A stretch of 34,198 bases of DNA from Paludisphaera soli (GTDB taxonomy: Bacteria; Planctomycetota; Planctomycetia; Isosphaerales; Isosphaeraceae): assembly GCF_011064595.1 (NCBI RefSeq), contig NZ_JAALJI010000042.1, forward strand, positions 1-34,198. Reading direction: 5' to 3'. The notes under the pieces are model-generated. The model worked only from the letters and a program-made list of their open reading frames with translations. It was not told where the DNA came from and did not search any database. Each line of letters begins with the position of its first letter. The stretch's first letter is position 1. The translations under genes were made by a program, and so were the position numbers. This document shows positions 1 to 10,229 of this stretch, in pieces.

Positions 1-1
1 T

Positions 2-226
2 GACTTCATCATGACCGCCGAGGAGGTGCAGACGGTCTTGCGGGCCCTCCGCAAGTCGGGCATCCATATCGTGGCCTTGCACAACCACATGGTGGGCGAG
101 AAGCCCGCCTTCTACTTCACGCATTTCTGGGGCAAAGGCTCAGCCAAGGAGCTGGCCCAGGGGGTCAAAGCCGCGTTGGACGCCCAGGCACAGGCGTCGA
201 GGGGTGCGGAGGCGAGCCACCGTTAA
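2..226 (+). CDS. DUF1259-like protein, C-terminal fragment (5' end outside window)
   Basis: The frame is open from base 2 (D-F-I-M-T-A-E-E-V) to the TAA at 224-226, so this is the 3' end of a gene that starts upstream, not a 71-aa protein starting at the ATG at 11. The residues HIVALHNHMVGEKP followed by FYFTHFWGKG and an ELAQGVKAALD helix match the conserved C-terminus of the DUF1259 (LpqO/LppY-like) family as I remember it. The family is of unknown biochemical function and is often secreted. A GC-rich imperfect hairpin at 250-278 lies just downstream and may end its transcript. Family assignment is by motif memory only. Confidence 0.7.
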   Translation, partial: DFIMTAEEVQTVLRALRKSGIHIVALHNHMVGEKPAFYFTHFWGKGSAKELAQGVKAALDAQAQASRGAEASHR

Positions 227-249
227 GTCGCGTCCCTTCGGGATTGAGG

Positions 250-278
250 CGGACTGCCGTGACTCTCGCGGCGGTCCG
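250..278 (+). terminator. possible terminator hairpin after the DUF1259-like gene
   Basis: CGGACTGCCG (250-259) pairs with CGGCGGTCCG (269-278) over 10 bp with one G-T pair and a 9-nt loop, 24 nt after the stop codon. There is no U tract, so it could be a weak or factor-assisted terminator, or chance in GC-rich DNA. Confidence 0.35.
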
Positions 279-644
279 TTCCTGCCGCTGGTTTTGTGCA
301 GGATAACCCCCTTTCTTATGCACAACCGCTTGTCTCAAAAACGCTCCATTTCGGGTTTGCCATCCGGTGATGAAAATAGTGCCAGATTTCGACACTTCTC
401 GCTGAGCCCGACAGCCGCCGGGCTTTGCCGGGGCTCGGAATCAGCCTCGGCGTAGCAGGGTATGGGTTCCCCGACCACCACCGACTCGAGTCTGATGGTG
501 AAATCGCCTTCAACCCATTGGCTCATTAGGCCTTAGGTCGAAACCATGTCGGGATGAGCGAAAAGTGTTCAGTTTTCTGTTGCGGTACGACGTATTTCCC
601 AATCCAATAACGTCTTCGCCTCAGGTGTACGAAAGGAAGGAGCT
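279..644. other. intergenic region upstream of the RHS gene
   Basis: I see no convincing gene here. Short open frames on both strands lack recognisable motifs or a good start. The stretch is less GC-rich than its surroundings around 540-620 and must contain the promoter of the RHS gene, but I cannot point to a clear -35/-10 pair. Confidence 0.5.
633..642 (+). promoter_or_regulatory. ribosome binding site deciding the RHS start
   Basis: AAGGAAGGAG lies directly before the GTG at 645 with short spacing. It supports GTG 645 as the start of the RHS gene rather than a later ATG such as that of the in-frame M at residue 45. Confidence 0.6.
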
Positions 645-3600
645 GTGGGAAAGTCGAAGCGCGATCGACATGCTTCCACCAGGGGCGGCCCCATTCGTCC
701 CGATGATCGGACGCCCAACGATGGACCGGGCCCGGGAATTCGGGCAGGGAGACCGTCTCGATTGGATCGCCCTGAAATGGAACCGGTGGCTTTGGCCGGC
801 CGAGGTCCGGGTTGGGATGACACGAACATTGGATCGGCCTTCGACCCTGTCAACCGGCGTGGTCGCAGCCCGGTCGCCGTCCTCGCCGCCACGCACACCG
901 CGCTTCGGTCCGGCAGGACTGCCCCCCCTGGCGATCGCACAGCTGGCGCCGGCAATAGCAGCTTTTACGTCGCAATCCCGGTCGTCCGCCTCACGGGCCG
1001 CGGCCTCGATCTCTCGCTCGATCTCCATTACAACTCTCTCCTTTGGAATCAGACGCCCGGCGCGCTCGGCATCACAAGGATGGTCTTTGATCCGGATGAC
1101 GACTGGCCCGCCCCCGGCTGGTCGCTCGGCTTTGGGAAGCTGATCGTCACGAAGGATTTTGAGGCCATCCTGATCGACGCCGACGGCACACGGCATCCAT
1201 CGACGGCCACGGAGACAAAGGACCTGGGCGGCGGGACACTCGAGAGCCTCTATCACACGACGGACGGATCACTCATCGACTTTACGCTTGTGTCATCGCT
1301 GCAGGCACTCGTCAGCGCCGTGGTGAACTATGCGGATGGAAGAGTCGCGCTCTTCAAGTCGGTCTCGGATCGCACGTTGTATCCCACGAGCATCATTGAT
1401 GTTAATGGCAATGTTATCATAATCGACTATGTAGCAGGCCAAGGGCCTCGCCTGGAAACCGTCACGGACACGCTTGGGAGAGTGATCTCTTTCCATTACA
1501 GCCCCTCGGATGATTTGACGGCCGTGACCGGCCCTGGGCTCAACGGGGCAATGAGGGAGTTTGTCCGCCTGCACTACGGGACGCTGCCGATTCGACATTC
1601 GTATGACGCCCGGACGACTCCCGCCGACGTGAAGGTCATCGACGCTATCTTCTACCCTGGCAACGGGTCTGGATACTGGTTCGGCGACGGCACCTCCTAC
1701 TCGTCCTATGGCATGCTGAGAGTTGTCAGCGAGCAGCGAGCCATGGGATTCTCGGCGACATCTCCGACGGATCAAGGAGCCGTCTCGTCCGGGTCTATGA
1801 CTCGCATGCGGACGTACAATTATCCAATCACACCGGATCCAGCAATCAAGCGAGCCGCTCCCACCTACACCCAGCTCGTGGAGGATTGGGCCAAGGGGGG
1901 TCCGACAAACCAGGCAGTTACCAACTTCGAGATCAGAAGGAACGGAAACGAAACGACAGTCGTGATGACTCGTCCTGACGGGACTCGCACGACTCAGATT
2001 ACCAATGAAGTTGGATTGCCCACTGAGCTGACAGTCCAGGATGCGCAGGGCAACCAGTTGCAGTCGATCTCGACGAAATGGTCCGCAGTCAATGACCCGG
2101 CCGCATACGTCTCCTGGATTCCCCAGCGCATCGAGCGAACCCAGGAGCGATTGCCGAAAACAGCCACCGATTTCCGATACGATCAGAGTGCGTACCGGCG
2201 CGTCATCGAAGTGCTCGACTACGGATTCGAGTACGGATTGCAGCGTACCGACGTGCTGAAGCGAGTGAACACCGAGTATGTTACTGACGATCAGTACGTC
2301 AAGGATCGGCACATCCTCAGCCTTCCCAGGATCGTCCGGGTCTTCGAGGGCACATCGAACGTCCCCCTCTCACGCACGGATTTCATCTATGATGGCCAGC
2401 CTTTGGAGCCCGCTCCGAACGCTCTGCAGCACGCCCCGTGGCTGAGCGCTTCACGCGGCAATGTCACAGAGATCCGGAGTTATGCAGACGCGTCCAAAGG
2501 CACCAGCCCGGTTGTGCGTCAAAATCGATACGACATCACGGGCAACCTCGTTACGACACTTGGAGGATGCTGCAAGCAGGCATTCCGTTACTCGTTAGCG
2601 ACGCAGTATGCCTTCCCGGAGAAGCAGGAGTTCCGCCCGATCCAGGAACCGGCGCCTCCGGGCCAGGGAGAGGCCCCGGCACTGATGGCCACTTCGACTC
2701 GGTACGACCTTTCCTCGGGCCTGCCGCTCGAGACGACCGACCTGAACGGCCGAACGACTCGCTTTGATTACGACCCCGCGTCGCTGCGGCTCGCGAAGGT
2801 CCGCGCAGCGAATGGGGTAGCGACTTTCTTCGAGTACAACGACGCCGACATGAGAGTCCGCGAGTTGACCTATGGTGGCTCGCTGGGTCTCTCCGATGGA
2901 TTTGACCCACTTCGTTTCATCGGCCAGAAGGACCGGTACAACTGCGCGAGCTTCGCCAGCCAGGCAGAGGCCCAGGCCGTCCTGTGGGCCGATCCGCGCG
3001 ATCCCAACCGGCTCGACGGCGATCGCGACGGGGTGGCCTGCGACCGGAAGCGCGGCCCTCGAGCCTCGAAGTCGTCCCCAGAATTCGCCTCCCGGATCCT
3101 CTGGTACAACGGGAGGGGCCAGGTGCGTCGCACCGCCAGGCTCGCTCCGGGCGGGTGGGATGTCGTCGACGTTGAGTATGACTCGTTGGGACGGTCCACC
3201 AGGGTTTCATCGCCGAGACGGAAGGGGCCAATCCCGGAGCAGTGGACTGAGGAGCCAGTCACCGCGTGGAATACTGTGACTTACGACGCACTGAGTCGCA
3301 TCGTGAACCTTCGATCGCCCGACGGCAGCGAAACGCGCAGCTTCTTCAACGAGGCCAGCCGCCCTGGCCAGGCCTCGACCGAGGCGGGCTCGACCGTCCG
3401 TGTCAGGGATCCCTGGGGGCGAGAGCGATGGTCGCGTTCGAATGCACTGGGGCAGTTGGTCGAGGTTGTCGATCCCAATCCTGATGGAACCGGCGAAGTC
3501 TACAGTCCCGGTCATCTCGTCACACGGTATCGCTACGACGCCCTCGGCCGGCTGCTTGGGGTCGATCAGGGGGTGCAGAAACGTGAGTTTGTCTACGATG

Positions 3601-5954
3601 GGCTGGGACGACTCAGGCTTCAAGCGTTGGCGGAGAAAGACCGGACCATCGATGTGCGGGGCAACTACGTCGCCGATGATCCGATGGCAGTTCCCTGGTC
3701 TGATGTGTTCTCCTACGACAATCTCTCGAACCTGACAAATCACGTGGATGCCCGGGGCGTCGGAACGCTCTACGACTACAGCGGCGACCCGCTCAACCGC
3801 ATCCAGCGCATTCAGTATCATCTTCCGGACCCAATGACCGATGCGCAGCAACAGAACCCGGTCCAGTCGGCTCCTGCAGTTCGCTTCGAGTATATGAAGA
3901 CGGGCGATCTGAGACGGCCTCGCCTGAACACCATCGATGGCGTGGGCACCGAGGGATTCGCCTATGACCAGGAGGGACGGCTCGCCAGAATCACCATGAC
4001 TCTTCTGAGCCGGCCGGGCCGCCCGCAAGTCACCGACTACACCTATGACGGGCTCGGGAGACTGCGGGCCGTTCGACTGCCCGCCGAGGACTGGCTCGCC
4101 GGGGCGCCTCGCCGCCTCATCGAGTATGAGCTGGACGAGGTGGGCCGGCCCCGAGTCATGAAAGTAGACGGTGAGCTATACGCCTCTGAGATCGAATACA
4201 ACCCGGAGGGAAGGGTCGTCTCGCTGAAGATCGGTCCATCCGGCCCCAACCAGGTCACGGAGACCTACAAGTATGATTCAGCAGGCTACCTTATGGGCCA
4301 GAAGGTGCAGAGAGCAGGCACATTACTGCTAGATCTGTCATATGACTACTCGCTGGGATTGATGACCCCCTGGCGAACCGGCCAGTTGAATGGGATCACC
4401 AACAACCTTCAGCCGGAACGTAGCCTGTTTTACAATTACGATGCACTGGGACGGATAAAGCGTGTGTTCGGCGGCGCGCTGGGCACCCCGCTCTGGAAGC
4501 AGGAATACCAATACGATAGATACGGAAACCGTCTGTCCATCGCATTGACGGTGAATCACCGTCCTGCCACGGTTCCCGTGGATGGCTACGCGAACCTCAC
4601 CTACGACGAGCGGACCAATCGGCTGAAAACCCCGGATGGGGACTACCTGTACGACGAGGCCGGGAACCTGGCGGCGGTTCAGGAGGGCCAGGGCCAGTTT
4701 CGACGATACCGATACGACGCCGCGGGCCGGCTTGCCTTGGTTCTCGCGGCCGATGGATCGGTGATCGAAGCATACACCTACGGCTCCGATCGGCGCCGGC
4801 TCATGACCGCACACGGCGATGCAGCCAGCCCGCGGACGTATCACATCTGGATCGGAGACACTGTGGTGGCCGACCACCTCCGATCGGGCCACCCGGCGGA
4901 CGCCTGGCTCGAGGCGCGGAGCTACGTTCACCTCGGTAGCCGCCTCCTCGCGACCCGCGTGGTCGTCCCTAATGCCCCTGTCGCCGATTGGCTGCACCAT
5001 CCGGACCGCCTCGGGACTCGACTCACTTCAAGCTCCACCCGACCACAGATTCAGCACCACGAGGCGCTCCCGTTCGGAACGTGGCTCGGAGAGCAGGCTC
5101 CAATCAGCAATCGCCCCTTCACCACCTACGAGCGAAGCGCGGCCACGGGCTTGGACTACGCGATCAACCGATTCTACGACGCACGCCAGGGACGGTTTAT
5201 CCAAGCCGACCCTTTGGCCTCATTGAACGTAAGCGGCAGATCTGCCGCAATTTCGGTCCGCAATCTTTACCAATATTCAAAGAATGATCCTATTAACTTC
5301 GTCGACCCTCTCGGTCTTTTGGAGAAGCAAATCAGACTCCACTGCGTATGGAATTATCAGAAAGGCGATTATGATTGCGTGGATCTGGGGCCAGAAGGGT
5401 CGATAGGCGGAGGCGCCGGCCTGTTGCCTAATGAGCGCAGTGTTGGTCATGCTGGGGGAAACGGAGCAAAGCATCAAATTCATGACTACGCAGACCTTGC
5501 CATTGAGAGCTCTCCCAATTGCAATTCGCCCCACCTGGTGAACGCAATATCGGCATTCGGTCAATTTTACCCTTCGACAGGTACTGATCTCGGCGATGCA
5601 TCCACTTATCTGCTTACTGGGAATGTCCTTGCTATTGGTGAGAAGTTCTCATTGGTTGGTTTCGCAAATGTATTTGCTCTTGCAGTTCCAGTCGCTTTAG
5701 ATGTGCTTTCCTTATTTCCACGCGCTTTTTCAGCCATTCACCAATGGGGTTTGGAAGATGCTCGATTCCTTACACCTCAGGTACAGAACGGCTTTAACGG
5801 GGTCTACTCTGATTTGTGGGAACATCTCACTCATGCACCGGAAGTTGCTGCGGTTTATGGACTAGCGGCCAGCGTCACGCAGGATGCTCGTTGCATGTCA
5901 GCGGCTGCCACGAAGATGGTAAAAGCAAGCGTGGGTCCTAAATTGCCGCCATGA
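645..5954 (+). CDS. RHS/YD-repeat protein with excalibur-type insert
   Basis: This 1769-aa protein is built mainly of YD repeats (YDxxGRL, for example YDALGRL near 3535, YDGLGRL near 3590 and 4045), which fold into a beta-sheet shell in the RHS/teneurin family. It contains the GCC motif near residue 645 seen in related proteins. The RHS core ends in [15 protein letters not shown] (about residue 1509) and DPLGL (1554-1558). After that comes a 211-aa tip with no match I recognise, containing one hydrophobic stretch. Residues 765-800 (YNCASF ... [11 protein letters not shown]) look like an excalibur Ca-binding domain inserted within the repeats. Start GTG has a strong RBS. No clear signal peptide is visible. 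From about 5215 the DNA is AT-richer, as expected for an exchangeable RHS C-terminal module; toxin activity is only an inference. Confidence 0.85.
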   Translation: MGKSKRDRHASTRGGPIRPDDRTPNDGPGPGIRAGRPSRLDRPEMEPVALAGRGPGWDDTNIGSAFDPVNRRGRSPVAVLAATHTALRSGRTAPPGDRTAGAGNSSFYVAIPVVRLTGRGLDLSLDLHYNSLLWNQTPGALGITRMVFDPDDDWPAPGWSLGFGKLIVTKDFEAILIDADGTRHPSTATETKDLGGGTLESLYHTTDGSLIDFTLVSSLQALVSAVVNYADGRVALFKSVSDRTLYPTSIIDVNGNVIIIDYVAGQGPRLETVTDTLGRVISFHYSPSDDLTAVTGPGLNGAMREFVRLHYGTLPIRHSYDARTTPADVKVIDAIFYPGNGSGYWFGDGTSYSSYGMLRVVSEQRAMGFSATSPTDQGAVSSGSMTRMRTYNYPITPDPAIKRAAPTYTQLVEDWAKGGPTNQAVTNFEIRRNGNETTVVMTRPDGTRTTQITNEVGLPTELTVQDAQGNQLQSISTKWSAVNDPAAYVSWIPQRIERTQERLPKTATDFRYDQSAYRRVIEVLDYGFEYGLQRTDVLKRVNTEYVTDDQYVKDRHILSLPRIVRVFEGTSNVPLSRTDFIYDGQPLEPAPNALQHAPWLSASRGNVTEIRSYADASKGTSPVVRQNRYDITGNLVTTLGGCCKQAFRYSLATQYAFPEKQEFRPIQEPAPPGQGEAPALMATSTRYDLSSGLPLETTDLNGRTTRFDYDPASLRLAKVRAANGVATFFEYNDADMRVRELTYGGSLGLSDGFDPLRFIGQKDRYNCASFASQAEAQAVLWADPRDPNRLDGDRDGVACDRKRGPRASKSSPEFASRILWYNGRGQVRRTARLAPGGWDVVDVEYDSLGRSTRVSSPRRKGPIPEQWTEEPVTAWNTVTYDALSRIVNLRSPDGSETRSFFNEASRPGQASTEAGSTVRVRDPWGRERWSRSNALGQLVEVVDPNPDGTGEVYSPGHLVTRYRYDALGRLLGVDQGVQKREFVYDGLGRLRLQALAEKDRTIDVRGNYVADDPMAVPWSDVFSYDNLSNLTNHVDARGVGTLYDYSGDPLNRIQRIQYHLPDPMTDAQQQNPVQSAPAVRFEYMKTGDLRRPRLNTIDGVGTEGFAYDQEGRLARITMTLLSRPGRPQVTDYTYDGLGRLRAVRLPAEDWLAGAPRRLIEYELDEVGRPRVMKVDGELYASEIEYNPEGRVVSLKIGPSGPNQVTETYKYDSAGYLMGQKVQRAGTLLLDLSYDYSLGLMTPWRTGQLNGITNNLQPERSLFYNYDALGRIKRVFGGALGTPLWKQEYQYDRYGNRLSIALTVNHRPATVPVDGYANLTYDERTNRLKTPDGDYLYDEAGNLAAVQEGQGQFRRYRYDAAGRLALVLAADGSVIEAYTYGSDRRRLMTAHGDAASPRTYHIWIGDTVVADHLRSGHPADAWLEARSYVHLGSRLLATRVVVPNAPVADWLHHPDRLGTRLTSSSTRPQIQHHEALPFGTWLGEQAPISNRPFTTYERSAATGLDYAINRFYDARQGRFIQADPLASLNVSGRSAAISVRNLYQYSKNDPINFVDPLGLLEKQIRLHCVWNYQKGDYDCVDLGPEGSIGGGAGLLPNERSVGHAGGNGAKHQIHDYADLAIESSPNCNSPHLVNAISAFGQFYPSTGTDLGDASTYLLTGNVLAIGEKFSLVGFANVFALAVPVALDVLSLFPRAFSAIHQWGLEDARFLTPQVQNGFNGVYSDLWEHLTHAPEVAAVYGLAASVTQDARCMSAAATKMVKASVGPKLPP

Positions 5955-6035
5955 TGGAAGCCGAACTCGCCAAGATAAATTTTAAATTAATTGCATTTAG
6001 GTTCATAACTGCACTTTCCGGAATTCCTTATAGCC
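5951..6035 (+). pseudogene. 5' remnant of a gene overlapping the RHS stop (possible partner/immunity gene)
   Basis: ATGATG at 5951 overlaps the RHS stop codon (TGA 5952-5954), the typical spacing of a co-translated partner. The first about 28 codons are AT-rich like the RHS tip ([14 protein letters not shown]). At about 6035 the base composition jumps to the GC-rich style of the next region and the frame turns into low-quality sequence antisense to another gene. I read this as a truncated gene. Its role as an immunity gene is inferred only from position. Confidence 0.35.
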
Positions 6036-6063
6036 ACGCTGGCCGCGGAGTCCCTCGTCCCGG

Positions 6064-6351
6064 TCACTTGACCGGTTCCGACGGCACCCCGCCGCATGCC
6101 GCCGCCAGCCCCGAGGCGAGCCGCCGTAGCACCTCGTCGTCTTCGGCACCATTACACCCCGCGGACAGCCCGATCGCGGGGGGCGATGTGGTGACTTCGA
6201 CGTGGACCGGCCGCCCGTCGATCCGGATGTTCCACGCCCGGCCCCGGCGCGTTCGTTCCACTTGTTCGGCGGCAGCGGCCAGGAAGGCGTCGGCCGCATC
6301 GAGCACCGTGGGCCCGTCGGACTCGAGCATCACCTCGCACGTCGGGCCCAT
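6064..6351 (-). CDS. hypothetical protein, 95 aa
   Basis: The ATG at 6351 is preceded by a GAGG Shine-Dalgarno element about 9 nt upstream on the minus strand. The protein has a regular alpha/beta pattern: a strand, then a helix (LDAADAFLAAAAEQVERTRR), then a strand with the substrate-like phrase NIRIDGRPVHVEV, then a C-terminal helix EDDEVLRRLASGLAAA. Codon use is that of a real planctomycete gene. I do not recognise a family. It sits between the broken RHS partner gene and a decayed transposase, transcribed opposite to both. It may be cargo or a passenger of the mobile zone. Confidence 0.55.
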   Translation of the reverse strand: MGPTCEVMLESDGPTVLDAADAFLAAAAEQVERTRRGRAWNIRIDGRPVHVEVTTSPPAIGLSAGCNGAEDDEVLRRLASGLAAACGGVPSEPVK

Positions 6352-6451
6352 GTCCGTACCTCAGCCGAGCGGGTAACGAATGGACGGATGCCGGCCCGTC
6401 CGGGACGATGGCGGTTGCCACACCGGACCATCACCCCGGACGGAGCCAGCC

Positions 6452-7466
6452 ATGACATCTTCGCACCGGACGCCCGCGCCGTGCCAGTGGTTCGACCGAC
6501 TCGCTTCCGCCCTCGACAAGCGGTTCGCGGCACGCCTCGCCCTCTTGTTCCTCGGGGCCGTGCTGGCGCGCGGCCGCCGTACCGTCACGACCTGGATCCG
6601 CGCCGCCGGGCTGAGCGAGTAGTTCCGCCCCTGCTACACGGCCGTGGCCGCGACGGGCAAGAAGGCCGAGACGGTCGCCGCATACCTCGTGCTGTGGGTG
6701 ATCAAGCCGCTGGCGGTTGGGGCCGGGCGGCTGACGCTCGCCATCGACGACACCCCGACCCGGCGCTACGGGCCGCACGTCCAGGGTGCCGGCGTGCACC
6801 ACAACCCGACCCCCGGCCCGGCCGGATCCCCCCACGTCTACGGCCACGTCTTCGTCGTCCTCGGCCTGTTGCTCGCCCACCCGGCTTGGGGCGTGGTGGC
6901 GCTGCCGCTGTTGTCCCGGCTGTACGTCCGCGAGAAGGACCTGCCCGGGATCGGCCCGAAGCACCGCCCGGAGTTCCGCACCAAGCTGGAGCTGGCCGTC
7001 GAGCTGCTGCGGTGGGCCAAGCCTTTGCTGAGGTCGTGGGGCCAGGCGCTGTGGGTGGTCGCCGACGGGGCCTACGCCAAGAAGGAGTTCCTCAGGCCGG
7101 CGATCGCGCTGGGGCTGACGGTGGTGAGCCGGTTGCGGTGCGACGCCGCGCTGCGGTCGCTGCCGCCGGAGATCCCGGAGGGCCGACGGGGGCGCGGTCG
7201 GCCGAGGACCTACGGCCCCGACCGGATCAGCCTGGCCAAGCGGGGCGGGCAGCGGCGCGGCTGGACGGCCGGCGAGTTCACGCTGTACGGCGAGAGCGCG
7301 ACCAAGCGGTACAAGACGTTCCTGGCGACATGGCGGCCGGCCGGGGGCGTGATCCGGGTGGTCCTGGTGGTTGAGCCGACGGGGTGGCGTGCCTTCTTCT
7401 GCACCGACCCGTCGGCCTCGGTCGCGGACATCCTGACGACCGTGGCGGACCGGTTCTCGCTGGAGA
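6452..7466 (+). pseudogene. DDE transposase (IS701-like/DDE_5 type), amber codon and lost 3' end
   Basis: From the ATG at 6452 the frame reads MTSSHRTPAPCQWFDRLASA, stops at TAG 6620-6622, and then continues in the same frame with FRPCYTAVAATGKK through the DDE core: LAIDDTPTRRYGPHVQGAG (first Asp), VVADGAYAKKEFL (second Asp), then a region ending ADRFSLE. Relatives as I recall them carry Gln at the TAG position, so one C-to-T change (CAG to TAG) would explain it. After SLE (about 7466) the sequence no longer resembles the family, and some 80-100 C-terminal residues are missing. The break coincides with the start of a serine-recombinase module. Family name is from memory of related planctomycete transposases; IS4-like superfamily is the alternative. 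Confidence 0.75.
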
Positions 7467-7600
7467 AGGACCAACCGCACTACACCTCAAGGCACAGGTG
7501 GTGCGGAGCCCGCACGCCCGATTATCATCGGCGTCGCGGCGTTGCTTGAACTCGCCGCATCGTGCCGACAACTCCTGACGGGACAGCCTGGAGCCATCGC

Positions 7601-7794
7601 ATGCCCATCGACGCCCACCCCACCGCTCCCCCCCGCGCCTGACCGGCCGCAAGGCGCCGGTCTCGCCCTCGAGCCCGGCCATCCTCTGGGCCCGGCTGCC
7701 GACCGACAGGAGGCGGCAGCTCCGCGACCTGCTGGGCGGGCTGCTCGTCCGGCTCCACGAGGCGAGTCGCCTCGAGGAGGTCGGCCGTGAATGA
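7601..7794 (+). CDS. small ORF of recombinase module 1, possibly joined by frameshift at a C7 run
   Basis: ATG 7601 opens a 13-codon frame ending in P-P-R-A and TGA at 7640. The C7 run at 7628-7634 allows a -1 shift (or one extra C in the transcript) into the frame that reads RLTGRKAPVSPSSPAILWAR ... RDLLGGLLVRLHEASRLEEV and stops at TGA 7792-7794, overlapping the recombinase GTG at 7787. The second frame has no ATG or GTG of its own. The helical part resembles short accessory ORFs placed just upstream of recombinases in the other two modules here. Function unknown. It could also be a plain decayed gene. Confidence 0.45.
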
Positions 7795-8230
7795 CACGCC
7801 GCGATCTCCCAAGCTCAGGCCCTGGCATCTCGACCGCGACGCCGTCGTCTACATCCGCCAGTCCACCCCGCAGCAGGTCGTCGATCATCAGGAGTCGACC
7901 GCCCGCCAGTACGCCCTCGCCGATCGCGCGGAGGAACTCGGTTGGACTCGGGGACGCGTCTCCGTCATCGACGACGACCTGGGCCGGAGCGGCCAGTCCG
8001 TCGAGGGCCGGCCCGGGTTCCAGCGGCTGCTCGCCGAGGTGGCGCTGGACCGCGTCGGCCTGATCCTCGGCCTCGAGATGAGCCGGTTGGCCCGCTCCTG
8101 CAAGGACTGGCACCAGCTGCTTGAGCTGTGCGCCCGCTTCCACACCCTTCTGGCCGACGCCGACGGTCTCTACGACCCGACCGACCACAACGACAGGCTC
8201 CTTCTCGGCCTGCAGAGCTCCACGAGATAA
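7787..8230 (+). pseudogene. serine recombinase module 1, N-terminal catalytic domain only
   Basis: GTG 7787 starts a resolvase/invertase catalytic domain: VVYIRQSTPQQVVDHQEST with the nucleophile Ser in RQST, VIDDDLGRSGQS, the LEMSRLARSCKDWHQLLELC helix and YDPTDHNDRLLLGL. It then ends within five codons (QSSTR, stop at 8228-8230). Intact large serine recombinases continue with KGTxSEAEL, the recombinase domain and a zinc ribbon; all that is missing. The break lies at base 8210, exactly where an imperfect inverted repeat shared with 10523-10550 begins. Alone it has the catalytic residues but no DNA-binding part, so it is probably inactive. Confidence 0.8.
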
Positions 8231-8237
8231 AGCACAG
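8210..8237 (+). repeat. left imperfect inverted repeat of recombinase element 2
   Basis: CTGCAGAGC, then CGAGATA and CACAG. It pairs with 10523-10550 on the other strand (19/28 identities). The first nine bases also encode the last recombinase-like residues of module 1. Confidence 0.45.
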
Positions 8238-8253
8238 GGGATTACATTTCGCC

Positions 8254-10113
8254 TTACGACCTCTTCGCCGTCGACCGGCCCCAGCCGCGGCTGCGGGCCA
8301 CGTAGCCCACCGAGTATACGTCGAACTTCAGACCCTTCGCCGTATGGAACCCCTCCGACTCAAGGATCTCTGCGATTTTCACGTATTCATTATCCGGAAG
8401 GAGCGCGCGGATGCGCTCGACCGCGGCCGCGGGCGTCTTCGGAGCCCACGCACCGACCGCCGGCCGCGGCACCGTGACCTTCGTCCGCGCCCCGGTTTGC
8501 CACTCCACCTCGATCCGGATCTGCCCGGCCTCGGTCACCCCGTCCAGGTATACCCGGTGGACCAGGAAGCGCAGCAGTTCCTTCCGGTCCTCCATCCCCG
8601 TCGTCGCCGCGTGCCACACCTTCCCGAGGTCGGCCGCCATCTCCCGCACCCGCCGCCGCTCGGCCGCCCCCAGCGGGCTGGCCGAACGCCGGTCCAACTC
8701 CTCAGCCTCCCGCCTGAGGCGCTCCCGCTCCCGCAGCGCCTGCTCCCAACGCGCCTCCAGTTCGGCCGCGACCAGGCGGTTGGCCGGGTCGATCGCCTCG
8801 TACCGCCTGCGGGCGATCTCGACCTCGTAGTCCGCCCGCTGAACCTGCATCTGCCGCTGCCTGCGGGCCTCGGCCCGCTCGGCCTCGTACGCGTCCAGGG
8901 CCCGCAGCGCCACGTCCACCTGCGCCGGGGTGACGGCCGCGAGGAACAGCTCGGCCACGGCCGCGTCGACCGGGGCCGAGCTCATCATCTGGCACGTCGC
9001 CCCGCCGTCCACGTACCCCGCGACACACCCATAACCCGGGGCCCGCTTCTCCTTCGTCGAGTAGTAGAACACGCTCATCCGGGCCCCGCACCGGCCGCAC
9101 CGGGCGACCCCCTGGAGCAGCGCCCGCCCGCGGCGCGGGGCACCGCGGGTGCCGGCCCGGAACCAGTTCTCACGGAGCGTCTGCTGATTCCGCAGGAACT
9201 CGTCCCACGTCAGGTAGGCCGGGTAGACGCCCCGCACGCACACCGGCCAGTCGGCCATCTGCCGGGCCGTCGTCTTGGCCTTGCCGGTGACAGGGGAGCG
9301 GTCGAACGGGTCGTACTCCTTCTGCCCGTAAGCGTACGTACCGGCATATGCAGGGTTGTGCAAAATTCTAATGACGGCCCCGAACGTCGGCACCTTCCAG
9401 CGCACCTCCCCGTGCCCAGGGCCGCCCCACGCCTGGGCAGGGATCTGGAGCTTCTCCCGCCGCAGCCGGGCGACCACCCGGCGGGCCACCCGCAGCTCGG
9501 CGAACAGCTCGAAGACGTACCGCAGCCGGGCCTGCACCTGGCGGTCGGGGTGCTCGGCCACGCCGCCGGCCTCGGTCCGGACGTACCCGACCGGCAGCGG
9601 TTTGGCCATCTCGCCGCGGCGGGCCTTGCTCCACCGCCCGTCGTGGAGCCGACACCGGATGGTCATCAGCTCCGCCTCGCTCAGGGTCCCCTTCACTCCG
9701 AGCAAGAGCCTGTCGTTGGGGTCCCGTGGGTCGTACACGGCCGACTCGTCGGCCAGGAGCGTCTTGGTGATGCCGCAGATCTCGACCAGGCGGTGCCAGT
9801 CGACCGACGAGCGGGCCAGCCGGGACGCCTCCAGGGCCAGGACCAACCCGACCTGGCCGGCCCCGATCTCGGCCAGGAGCCTCTTGAACCCGTCCCGGTG
9901 GTCGGAGCGGGCCCCGGACCGGCCCTGGTCCTCGTCGATCGTCTGCACGGCCGCGGCCGGCCACCCCAGCGCCCTGGCGCGGTCGGTCAGGGCGTACTGG
10001 CGTGCGGTGCTCTCGCGGTTGTCGCGGACCTGGCGCGGGGTCGACTGGCGGACGTAGACGACGGCCTGACGGCGGAGGTGGTCGGTGCGGATCTTGGCGT
10101 CGGTCGGCATCAC
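8254..10113 (-). CDS. large serine recombinase (site-specific integrase), apparently intact
   Basis: This is the only complete recombinase of the three. Start is GTG 10113 or the adjacent ATG 10110, in TGATG overlap with the upstream small ORF, giving about 619 aa. In order: catalytic domain with Ser in VVYVRQSTPRQVRDN (residues 18-32), DQGRSGARSDHRDGF, LEASRLARSS and YDPRDPNDRLLLGVKGTLSEAEL; a recombinase DNA-binding domain (about 175-290, including ILHNPAYAGTYAYG); a Cys-rich zinc ribbon (ARCGRCGARM ... YGCVAGYVDGGATCQ, about 345-375); a charged coiled coil (about 395-480); and a C-terminal basic helical domain. It would cut and rejoin DNA at short att sites through a Ser-DNA intermediate. 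Length and order fit the large serine integrase family. Confidence 0.92.
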   Translation of the reverse strand: MMPTDAKIRTDHLRRQAVVYVRQSTPRQVRDNRESTARQYALTDRARALGWPAAAVQTIDEDQGRSGARSDHRDGFKRLLAEIGAGQVGLVLALEASRLARSSVDWHRLVEICGITKTLLADESAVYDPRDPNDRLLLGVKGTLSEAELMTIRCRLHDGRWSKARRGEMAKPLPVGYVRTEAGGVAEHPDRQVQARLRYVFELFAELRVARRVVARLRREKLQIPAQAWGGPGHGEVRWKVPTFGAVIRILHNPAYAGTYAYGQKEYDPFDRSPVTGKAKTTARQMADWPVCVRGVYPAYLTWDEFLRNQQTLRENWFRAGTRGAPRRGRALLQGVARCGRCGARMSVFYYSTKEKRAPGYGCVAGYVDGGATCQMMSSAPVDAAVAELFLAAVTPAQVDVALRALDAYEAERAEARRQRQMQVQRADYEVEIARRRYEAIDPANRLVAAELEARWEQALRERERLRREAEELDRRSASPLGAAERRRVREMAADLGKVWHAATTGMEDRKELLRFLVHRVYLDGVTEAGQIRIEVEWQTGARTKVTVPRPAVGAWAPKTPAAAVERIRALLPDNEYVKIAEILESEGFHTAKGLKFDVYSVGYVARSRGWGRSTAKRS

Positions 10114-10229
10114 CCGTCCTCCTCGGTGTCGTGGGTGCGGACGGCCCGGAGCACGAGGCGGGTCAGCCGCAGGCCGAACCGCTCGCGGTCGGCCGCCGGG
10201 AGCAGGGCCCAGAACGCGTCGGGCGTCAC
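10110..10229 (-). CDS. small accessory ORF of recombinase element 2 (39 aa)
   Basis: GTG 10229 overlaps the stop of the upstream gene (GTGA) and its own TGA overlaps the recombinase start (TGATG). It reads MTPDAFWALLPAADRERF then a helical GLRLTRLVLRAV. The pattern (short Trp-containing start, -LLP-DR--- and a helix) parallels the small ORFs in modules 1 and 3. Function unknown; tight coupling suggests co-expression with the recombinase. The same frame is open upstream, so an earlier non-canonical start cannot be excluded. Confidence 0.6.
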   Translation of the reverse strand: MTPDAFWALLPAADRERFGLRLTRLVLRAVRTHDTEEDG

